From Cryomorphaceae bacterium (lineage in GTDB: Bacteria > Bacteroidota > Bacteroidia > Flavobacteriales > Schleiferiaceae): a stretch of 5,353 nt of DNA. The position numbers were made by a program, and so were the translations under genes. A model generated the notes under the pieces. That model ran no database searches, had not been told where the DNA came from, and saw nothing but the letters and a program-made list of their open reading frames with translations. Within the stretch, counting starts at the first letter, position 1. Each line of letters starts with the position of its first letter. Where the stretch lies: positions 1-5,353 of the forward strand of contig JAIUMB010000147.1 in assembly GCA_022565745.1 (NCBI GenBank), written 5' to 3'. Of this stretch, positions 1 through 5,353 are shown one piece after another.

Positions 1-283
1 CTTTAAAAATATTGACTAATGAGGGGGGATGCGGTATGTCGTCTGATACAGAAAAACTCAACCCATTGGCTTGTCCCTTGCCGTGGTATGGATCCTGCCC
101 CAATATCACCACTTTAACGCGTTCAAATGAACATGTATGTAAAGCAGAAAATACTTGCCCTTTCGGAGGAAAGACAACCGCGCTAGCGTAGGCATCATCT
201 ACAAAAATTGATAGTGATTGCCAATAGGGTTTGGTCTCCTCTGACTTAAGGTGAGGCCAACTTTCTGGAATGTTTAGTGTCAT
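1..283 (-). CDS. ung: Uracil-DNA glycosylase, family 1 (N-terminal 94 codons; cut by window edge)
   Basis: Cytoplasmic base-excision repair enzyme that hydrolyses the N-glycosidic bond of uracil in DNA, arising from cytosine deamination or dUMP misincorporation. I translated the minus strand from the ATG at 283-281. Residues 62-68 read GQDPYHG, the water-activating loop of family-1 UDGs; Asp64 is the catalytic base and Tyr66 is the residue that excludes thymine. Residues 74-79 (GLSFSV) hold the Phe that stacks on uracil, and PPSL at 86-89 and the PPKGQVF segment at 39-45 also match the family. Family members are usually about 220 residues, so more than half is missing, including the uracil-binding Asn and the C-terminal HPSPLS-type leucine loop. 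An in-frame TAA lies a few codons upstream with no ATG between, which fixes the start; no Shine-Dalgarno is visible. It is divergent from mfd. Family assignment is very secure; completeness cannot be judged here. Confidence 0.96.
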   Translation of the reverse strand, partial: MTLNIPESWPHLKSEETKPYWQSLSIFVDDAYASAVVFPPKGQVFSALHTCSFERVKVVILGQDPYHGKGQANGLSFSVSDDIPHPPSLVNIFK

Positions 284-362
284 TTTAATTATAAGTATCG
301 TTTAGAGAGTTGCCATTGACTGGTGCTGGGTTTAACATTGAATCGTCATATTTTTTTTCTTG

Positions 363-370
363 CAAACATA
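363..370 (-). promoter_or_regulatory. Candidate -7 element for ung
   Basis: Read on the minus strand this is TATGTTTG, an exact match to the Bacteroidota -7 consensus TAnnTTTG. It would place the transcription start near 355, giving ung a leader of roughly 70 bases. No TTG or TTTG is found at the expected distance upstream (around 388-396), so the match is only half a promoter. An 8-mer with six fixed, mostly A/T positions can occur by chance. Its support is its position in the only intergenic space upstream of ung and the lack of another match there on this strand. Confidence 0.4.
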
Positions 371-387
371 AGTATTGGCTATTGGTT

Positions 388-420
388 TTTGTGTATACAG
401 CAAAACAACCATTACTTTTG
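388..420 (+). promoter_or_regulatory. Candidate Bacteroidota-type promoter for mfd
   Basis: TTTG at 388-391 and TACTTTTG at 413-420 are separated by 21 bases, matching the -33 (TTTG/TTG) and -7 (TAnnTTTG) elements read by the primary sigma factor of Bacteroidota. Transcription would start at about 425-428, leaving a leader of only some 8-11 bases before the mfd ATG at 436. That fits SD-independent initiation: no purine-rich Shine-Dalgarno is present, only the A/T-rich TATTTAA just before the start codon. Because the lipoprotein gene follows mfd by four bases, this promoter probably serves both. The elements are seen directly; promoter activity is inferred. Confidence 0.6.
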
Positions 421-435
421 TACCATTCTATTTAA

Positions 436-3400
436 ATGACCACTACAAATATAAACAATCACTTGACCCTCGAGCAGTTTACCTCCATTTACGAAGAAGA
501 TGCGCGATTTGCATTGTTGCAATCACTTCGTGACAAGCAAGACACTTTGCGTGTAGATAATGTGGCCGGTTCTCAAATGGCGCTATTGGCTGCCAAATGG
601 TATAGAGAAACCAATCAGCACCACTTGTTTGTTCTCGAAAACAAAGAAGAAGCGGCTTATTTTCTCAACGACATGGAGCATATACTTGGCGATAAAGACG
701 TGTTGTTTTTTCCAGCATCTCATCGTCGACCTTATGCCATGGAGGAAACCGATAATGCCAACGTATTGCTAAGAGCAGAAGTGCTCAATCGTTTAAACTC
801 TCGCCGAAAAAACGCTGTAATTGTTACCTATCCGGAAGCTATTTTTGAAAAAGTAATAGCCAAAAAAGAACTCAATGAGCATATTTTACCCGTAAAGGTT
901 GGCGATTCATTGTCGGTAGACTTTCTGAATGAGACCCTTTTTGCCTATCACTTTGATCGGGTTGATTTTGTCACCAATCCTGGAGAATTCAGTGTGCGTG
1001 GAGGAATAATTGACGTGTTTTCTTTTGCCTATGACCATCCTTATCGCATTGAATTGTTTGGCGATGAAGTGGATTCCATTCGTTTGTTTGACATTGAAAC
1101 ACAGCTTTCCATAGACACTGTGACGGAAGCCAGACTGATGCCCAATGTTGAAAATAAAAAGATAGAGGAGCGCAGGGTCGGGTTTTTGGATTACTTAGGC
1201 AAGCGGGCAACCATTCACTTTCGAGAATATCAATTGACCTTTGATCGGTTGAATACTTATTTCGACAAAGCAACAGACGCTTTCAAATTAATTGATGGCG
1301 TGCAGTCTCCTCCTGACGTTTTGTTTAATAATGCCGACGCTCTTAAAGCCGATTTACACAAACATCAACGAATTGGCTGGAATTGTAATATCGATAATAC
1401 CCATGAAGTGGTATCCTTCGGTGGACAACCCCCTATGCAGTTCAATAAGAATTTTGATTTGCTTGTGGAGCACTTTCAAAGTAATAGTGAAAAGGGATTG
1501 GCCAACGTATTACTTTGCTCCTCGCCCAAACAAGTAGAGCGTTTTTATGCCATTTTTGAAGACCTTAACAAAGATATTTCCTTTTCGCCCATTGTACTCG
1601 ACTTACACGGTGGTTTTACAGATTCAGAGGCAAGGGTAGCGGTTTTTACCGATCACGAAATCTTTGAACGCTTCAAACGCTTCAAACTCAAAAACCAAAG
1701 TGACAAACAGCAAAGCATTACCTTAAAAGAGCTTAATAGCTTAAAATACGGTGATTTTGTTGCTCACATCGATCACGGTATTGGTCGTTTTGGAGGGTTG
1801 CAAAAAATTGAAAACGACGGTAAAATACAAGAAGCCATTAAGCTGGTGTACCGCGACAATGATGTGTTGTATGTGAGCATTCACGCGTTACACAAAATTG
1901 CCCGCTACAACAGTAAAGAAGGAACCGAGCCTTCGCTCCACAAGCTGGGAAGTGGTGTGTGGCAAAAGAAAAAGGCCGTAGCTAAAAGCAGAATAAAGAC
2001 CCTGGCTTTTGACTTAATTCAGCTCTATGCCAAGCGCAAAGCCACCAAAGGTTTTGCCTTTTCACCAGACACCTACTTACAACACGAACTCGAAGCTTCG
2101 TTTATTTACGAGGATACCCCCGACCAATTAAAAGCCACCGCTGATATCAAAGCTGATATGGAAAACGAAACACCAATGGATCGCTTAATTTGTGGTGATG
2201 TGGGCTTTGGTAAAACCGAGTTGGCTATAAGAGCAGCTTTTAAAGCCGTTACCGATGGCAAACAAGTCGCTGTTTTGGTACCTACAACCATACTGGCTTT
2301 TCAGCATTATAAAACGTTTAAAGAGCGACTGAAAGATTTTCCGGTCAACATTGACTATATCAATCGGTTTAAGTCGGCCAAAAAACAAAAGGAAACTTTG
2401 TCGCAACTCAATGAAGGACGATTAGACATCATCATTGGCACCCATCGAATTGTCAACAAAGACGTGGTGTTTAAAGATTTGGGCTTGTTGATTGTTGATG
2501 AAGAACAAAAGTTTGGCGTTAATGTAAAAGACAAATTAAAGACCATGCGGGTCAATGTTGATACCTTGACCTTGACGGCAACGCCCATACCTCGAACGCT
2601 TCAGTTTAGCTTAATGGCTGCGCGTGACCTAAGTGTGATGACGACGCCTCCTCCCAACAGACACCCCATAGATACCCAACTGGTCGGGTTTAACGAAGAG
2701 ATGATTCGCGATACCATCATGTACGAAATTAGACGTGGTGGACAGGTGTTTTTCATCAACAACCGCGTCAATAATATACTTGAAGTAGCGGGCATGATAC
2801 AGCGTCTTTGTCCGGATGTAAAGGTGGGTATTGGTCATGGACAAATGGAAGGAAAAAAGCTTGAGAACGTCATGCTGGACTTTATGGAAGGTGGTTTTGA
2901 TGTGTTAGTGGCCACTTCCATCATCGAGAATGGACTAGATGTGCCCAATGCCAATACCATTATTATTAACGACGCTCAAAACTTCGGTTTAAGTGACTTA
3001 CATCAAATGCGTGGAAGGGTTGGGCGTAGTAACAAAAAAGCCTTTTGCAAACTCATTACTCCGCCTTTAAGTATGTTGTCGGAGGAAAGTCGTAAGCGAC
3101 TGCGTGCACTAGAGCGATTTACCGATCTAGGCAGCGGGTTCCAAATTGCTATGAAAGATCTAGAAATACGCGGGGCTGGTAATCTATTAGGGGGAGAGCA
3201 AAGCGGCTTTATGGATGATATCGGGTTTGAAACGTACCAAAAGATATTGCAAGAAGCCATCGACGAATTAAAGGAGAACGAGTTTAAAGACTTGTATGCC
3301 CATGAGCAGCAAAACAAACCATTTGTGTCTGAATGTCAAATTGATACTGATGCAGAGATATTGTTTCCCGATGAGTATATCAACAAAATTGAAGAGCGCT

Positions 3401-3795
3401 TAAAACTCTATCAAACGCTTGATTCTTTAGAAAATACGAACCAATTGGATGCTTTTGAACGCGAGTTAATCGACCGTTTTGGTCCTTTGCCAAAAGCAGC
3501 GCAGGATTTGATGAAAAGTATGCATTTGAGGTGGTTGGGTAGAGATTTAGGCTTTGAAAAGCTTGTGATAAAACGCGGCATACTTTTGGGTTACTTTGTG
3601 GCAGATCAACAAAGCACTTATTACCAAAGCGAGGTGTTTGCCGGAATATTGCAGTTGTTGAAAATATATCCCGATGCCCGTATGAAAGAAAAGAACGATA
3701 AGTTGATGCTCAGAATGCCGGACATCAATAACATTCAAGATGCGATGGATGTGCTTATGTCCATTCAAATAAAAAACCCACAACCAACTGAATAA
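436..3795 (+). CDS. mfd: Transcription-repair coupling factor Mfd
   Basis: Cytoplasmic ATP-dependent DNA translocase that binds stalled RNA polymerase, pushes it off the lesion and recruits UvrA for nucleotide excision repair of the transcribed strand. Its 1119 residues are close to the E. coli protein (1148). Residues 1 to about 300 form the UvrB-homology module: the P-loop-like stretch at 43-52 is degenerate and lacks GKT, as expected, and 184-195 (EFSVRGG, then IIDVF) plus ELFGDEVDSI at 206-215 resemble the UvrA-contacting part of UvrB. The RNA-polymerase-interacting domain lies at about 434-500, with AHIDHGIGRFGG at 443-454. The RecG-like motor follows: Q-motif-like TPDQ at 561-564, Walker A GDVGFGKTE at 587-595 (Lys593), DEEQ box 688-691, motif III TATPIPR 714-720, and motif VI QMRGRVGRS 857-865. 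The TRG translocation motif is at 908-924 (LEIRGAGNLLGGEQSG), and the autoinhibitory C-terminal domain is at about 970-1115. An in-frame TAA at 433-435 immediately precedes the ATG, so no upstream start is possible. The gene appears intact, with no frameshift or missing motif. Confidence 0.98.
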   Translation: MTTTNINNHLTLEQFTSIYEEDARFALLQSLRDKQDTLRVDNVAGSQMALLAAKWYRETNQHHLFVLENKEEAAYFLNDMEHILGDKDVLFFPASHRRPYAMEETDNANVLLRAEVLNRLNSRRKNAVIVTYPEAIFEKVIAKKELNEHILPVKVGDSLSVDFLNETLFAYHFDRVDFVTNPGEFSVRGGIIDVFSFAYDHPYRIELFGDEVDSIRLFDIETQLSIDTVTEARLMPNVENKKIEERRVGFLDYLGKRATIHFREYQLTFDRLNTYFDKATDAFKLIDGVQSPPDVLFNNADALKADLHKHQRIGWNCNIDNTHEVVSFGGQPPMQFNKNFDLLVEHFQSNSEKGLANVLLCSSPKQVERFYAIFEDLNKDISFSPIVLDLHGGFTDSEARVAVFTDHEIFERFKRFKLKNQSDKQQSITLKELNSLKYGDFVAHIDHGIGRFGGLQKIENDGKIQEAIKLVYRDNDVLYVSIHALHKIARYNSKEGTEPSLHKLGSGVWQKKKAVAKSRIKTLAFDLIQLYAKRKATKGFAFSPDTYLQHELEASFIYEDTPDQLKATADIKADMENETPMDRLICGDVGFGKTELAIRAAFKAVTDGKQVAVLVPTTILAFQHYKTFKERLKDFPVNIDYINRFKSAKKQKETLSQLNEGRLDIIIGTHRIVNKDVVFKDLGLLIVDEEQKFGVNVKDKLKTMRVNVDTLTLTATPIPRTLQFSLMAARDLSVMTTPPPNRHPIDTQLVGFNEEMIRDTIMYEIRRGGQVFFINNRVNNILEVAGMIQRLCPDVKVGIGHGQMEGKKLENVMLDFMEGGFDVLVATSIIENGLDVPNANTIIINDAQNFGLSDLHQMRGRVGRSNKKAFCKLITPPLSMLSEESRKRLRALERFTDLGSGFQIAMKDLEIRGAGNLLGGEQSGFMDDIGFETYQKILQEAIDELKENEFKDLYAHEQQNKPFVSECQIDTDAEILFPDEYINKIEERLKLYQTLDSLENTNQLDAFERELIDRFGPLPKAAQDLMKSMHLRWLGRDLGFEKLVIKRGILLGYFVADQQSTYYQSEVFAGILQLLKIYPDARMKEKNDKLMLRMPDINNIQDAMDVLMSIQIKNPQPTE

Positions 3796-3799
3796 ACTT

Positions 3800-4831
3800 A
3801 TGCGCCATTTCACCCTTCTAACCATTGTGCTTTTTACAGCATGCAACTCGTCAAAGATCATGGTAAATAATCCAAAGTTACTTCCTCCACAAGAGCGCTT
3901 ATCGGATGTTGGCGTATTGACCACAAAAACCGGTTGTTACCCTTCATCTTGGAGTAGTGATGGTAATTTATTGGCTTTTTGGAATGATAAGAAAGGCGGG
4001 CCCATCTGCAGTCAAGCATACGTGCTTGACCTCAATAATCCCGATCACGACAAAGGAGATGTGGTGCGTATTAGTCCAGGATATGGTAGGGCGCTTGACC
4101 CCGAGTTTTTACCAGGCGACAGCATGTTGATGTATACCACAACCCATCAATATGAAATCAAAGAATGTGAAGGCGATACCATCAAGCCTTTTTTTGCGCG
4201 TATGAGAAGCATGAACAGCATTTTTACTTCATCCGTAAGAGGGGAGATGGGACAGCAAATTAAAGGGAGTAACGCGGTTGATGCTCAAGCGCGCATATCT
4301 CCCACAGGAAAAGTAATGGTGTTTACCTCTAATCGAACGGTATCTTATGGCATATGGCGCAGTAATCCAGATGGAAGCAACCCCATTCCACTCATAGATG
4401 GCTTCTATTTCGCCGGTGAACCTAGGTTTTCTCCCAATGGTGAGCACGTTGTTTTTCGCGCTCGTAAAAATGCACCCAAACCCAATAAAATTGCTGAAAC
4501 AAGCGACCTTGATTTAAGAGAAACTGAATTATATATGTGTAAAATTGACGGTACGGAATTGGTGAGGTTAACCGATTTTGGTGCTGCGGTTGCCAATCCA
4601 TGCTTCCATCCGGATGGGAAGCACATATTCTTTAGCAGTAATCACCACCGTTCAGACGGCAAGCGAAACCTATTTGTATTGAATATTGTCAACAATACGG
4701 TGCAACAAATCACCAGTGGAGATGCCGATGAAACCCACCCCATTGTTCATCCTGACGGCAATCGTTTGGCATATAGCGCCCTTTTTAACGACGACAGAGA
4801 AGTGTTTTTGGCCAACATTTCAATGAATTGA
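3800..4831 (+). CDS. Predicted lipoprotein with TolB/PD40-type beta-propeller repeats, function unknown
   Basis: This 343-residue protein begins with a short lipoprotein-like signal (MRH, then hydrophobic FTLLTIVLF) ending in LFTAC, so Cys15 is the likely lipidated residue; Phe at -3 makes the lipobox slightly atypical. No acidic residues directly follow the Cys (NSSK), so the surface-export signal known for Bacteroidota lipoproteins is not evident. Six repeats of the PD40 type (Pro/Ser-x-Gly then a hydrophobic strand) are visible, centred near residues 55, 106, 170, 214, 273 and 320. The clearest are SPNGEHVVF (211-219), HPDGKHIFF (270-278) and HPDGNRLAY (317-325). Together they predict a six-bladed propeller, probably closed by an N-terminal strand (about 36-44). 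The N-terminal domain of true TolB and the OmpA-like domain of some Bacteroidota PD40 proteins are both absent, so I do not call it tolB. A TAA at 3770-3772 in this frame and no intervening ATG or GTG fix the start. The gene lies four bases after mfd with no Shine-Dalgarno, suggesting co-transcription and perhaps coupled translation. Fold confidence is high; role and ligand are unknown. Confidence 0.85.
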   Translation: MRHFTLLTIVLFTACNSSKIMVNNPKLLPPQERLSDVGVLTTKTGCYPSSWSSDGNLLAFWNDKKGGPICSQAYVLDLNNPDHDKGDVVRISPGYGRALDPEFLPGDSMLMYTTTHQYEIKECEGDTIKPFFARMRSMNSIFTSSVRGEMGQQIKGSNAVDAQARISPTGKVMVFTSNRTVSYGIWRSNPDGSNPIPLIDGFYFAGEPRFSPNGEHVVFRARKNAPKPNKIAETSDLDLRETELYMCKIDGTELVRLTDFGAAVANPCFHPDGKHIFFSSNHHRSDGKRNLFVLNIVNNTVQQITSGDADETHPIVHPDGNRLAYSALFNDDREVFLANISMN

Positions 4832-4934
4832 GAAATGGGAAAGTTTTGTTAAGTTGCCTATGAATAAAGAAATTTGCATATAATTGATTTGTAAGCTTGG
4901 GGTGTAAAACCTATTTTTGCCGTGCATTTCTCAA
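4828..4934. repeat. 10-base perfect inverted repeat flanking the lipoprotein-sucD gap
   Basis: TTGAGAAATG at 4828-4837 overlaps the lipoprotein stop codon, and its exact reverse complement CATTTCTCAA lies at 4925-4934. The 87 bases between the arms include the candidate sucD promoter. The arms do not extend further in either direction. The loop is too long for an intrinsic terminator, and no U-tract follows the right arm. A role is unproven, and chance cannot be excluded. Confidence 0.4.
4888..4919 (+). promoter_or_regulatory. Candidate Bacteroidota-type promoter for sucD
   Basis: TTTG at 4888-4891 and TATTTTTG at 4912-4919 are separated by 20 bases, an excellent match to the -33/-7 consensus (TTTG and TAnnTTTG). 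The predicted start of transcription is around 4925, giving a leader of about 30 bases that is A-rich just before the ATG (TATAAAAAC at 4942-4950) and lacks a Shine-Dalgarno. The promoter implies that sucD is expressed separately from mfd and the lipoprotein gene. The remainder of the 4832-4955 gap shows no convincing hairpin terminator for the upstream operon. Confidence 0.65.
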
Positions 4935-4955
4935 AATCAACTATAAAAACGTCAC

Positions 4956-5353
4956 ATGAGTGTATTAGTCAATAAAGATTCAAAAATCATCGTCCAAGGA
5001 TTTACCGGAAAAGAGGGAACATTTCACGCTTCTCAGATGATTGAATATGGAACGAACGTCGTTGGAGGCGTTACTCCTGGAAAAGGTGGTCAAACCCATC
5101 TAGATCGTCCGGTTTTCAATACCGTAACCGATGCCGTTTCAGAAACAGGCGCCAATGTTTCCATCATTTTTGTTCCACCTGCTTTTGCCGCTGATTCCAT
5201 TATGGAAGCCGCCAACGCTGGTATTAAAGTGATTGTATGTATCACGGAAGGTATTCCGGTAAAAGACATGATTACTGTTAAGGAATACATCAAAGCCTAC
5301 GACTGTACATTGATTGGCCCCAATTGTCCTGGAGTAATTACTGCCGAAGAGGC
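4956..5353 (+). CDS. sucD: Succinyl-CoA ligase, alpha subunit (N-terminal 132 codons; cut by window edge)
   Basis: Alpha subunit of the cytoplasmic TCA-cycle enzyme that interconverts succinyl-CoA with succinate while making ATP or GTP; it binds CoA and carries the histidine that is transiently phosphorylated. I translated from the ATG at 4956. The protein starts MSVLVNKDSK like other SucD proteins, followed by the CoA-binding Rossmann-fold signature GFTGKEGTFH (15-24), GGVTPGKGG (37-45), PVFNTV (52-57), ITEGIP (96-101) and IGPNCPGVI (120-128). All are hallmark segments of the family. Full-length members have about 290 residues, so the C-terminal half with the active-site His (near residue 246 in E. 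coli) is outside the window. An in-frame TAA at 4944-4946 fixes the start. The gene has its own promoter, and sucC is not immediately upstream, unlike the sucCD operon of E. coli. Identity is very secure. Confidence 0.97.
   Translation, partial: MSVLVNKDSKIIVQGFTGKEGTFHASQMIEYGTNVVGGVTPGKGGQTHLDRPVFNTVTDAVSETGANVSIIFVPPAFAADSIMEAANAGIKVIVCITEGIPVKDMITVKEYIKAYDCTLIGPNCPGVITAEE

Noticed and set aside
351..358. Run of eight T in the ung-mfd intergenic region as a terminator U-tract
   Set aside because: No gene on the plus strand ends upstream of it within the window and no stable GC-rich stem precedes it. It is probably just AT-rich promoter-region sequence.
3003..3317. 104-codon minus-strand open frame inside mfd
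   Set aside because: It is fully antisense to the conserved motif VI and TRG region of mfd, and its serine- and proline-rich translation resembles reverse-strand reading of coding DNA rather than a protein family.
3581..3588. TACTTTTG inside mfd, identical to the mfd -7 element, as an internal promoter for the lipoprotein gene
   Set aside because: The nearest upstream TTG or TTTG gives spacers of about 15 or 24 bases, outside the usual range, and the bases encode conserved Mfd residues. One or more chance matches to this motif are expected in a window of this size.
3547..3924. 125-codon minus-strand open frame overlapping the end of mfd and the start of the lipoprotein gene
   Set aside because: It lies antisense to two well-supported genes, its translation shows no recognisable family or domain, and it has no promoter or start context. 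It is a shadow frame.
3800..4831. Calling the propeller protein TolB
   Set aside because: TolB has an N-terminal alpha/beta domain of roughly 130-140 residues before its propeller and is encoded with tolA and pal. This protein goes directly from a lipoprotein signal into propeller repeats and lies next to mfd.
4897..4919. Possible intrinsic terminator (GGT...ACC followed by TATTTTTG) after the lipoprotein gene
   Set aside because: The stem is only three base pairs plus a possible G-U pair, far too weak, and the T-rich tract is better explained as the -7 element of the sucD promoter.
5090..5293. 67-codon minus-strand open frame inside sucD
   Set aside because: It is antisense to highly conserved SucD coding sequence and shows no recognisable protein features.

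Overview
The window looks like ordinary chromosomal housekeeping DNA from a member of the Bacteroidota, probably a flavobacterium-like organism. The evidence is AT-rich DNA, genes that start without a Shine-Dalgarno sequence, and matches to the Bacteroidota promoter consensus (TAnnTTTG near -7, TTTG/TTG near -33) upstream of the genes that need their own promoter. The proteins also resemble Bacteroidota versions of their families, but the genus cannot be named from this sequence alone.

Layout, left to right. Positions 1-283 (minus strand) carry the N-terminal 94 codons of uracil-DNA glycosylase (ung); the rest lies beyond the left edge. A 152-base divergent intergenic region (284-435) holds a good candidate promoter for mfd and a weaker one for ung. 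Positions 436-3795 (plus) are a complete mfd gene for the transcription-repair coupling factor, with all expected domains and helicase motifs. Four bases after its stop, positions 3800-4831 (plus) encode a predicted lipoprotein made almost entirely of TolB/PD40-type beta-propeller repeats; its specific function is not known. A 124-base gap (4832-4955) contains a strong candidate promoter and a 10-base inverted repeat. From 4956 to the right edge (plus) lie the first 132 codons of sucD, the alpha subunit of succinyl-CoA ligase, without sucC directly upstream.

How the genes relate: ung (base excision repair of uracil) and mfd (removal of stalled RNA polymerase and recruitment of nucleotide excision repair) are divergently arranged DNA-repair genes. 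The lipoprotein gene is probably co-transcribed with mfd, but nothing in its sequence points to DNA repair. sucD appears to be an independent TCA-cycle transcription unit.

I found no mobile element, CRISPR array, RNA gene, phage gene or convincing new system. The points worth a second look are modest: the very short predicted mfd leader, the tight mfd-lipoprotein pairing, the separation of sucD from sucC, and the inverted repeat flanking the sucD promoter.
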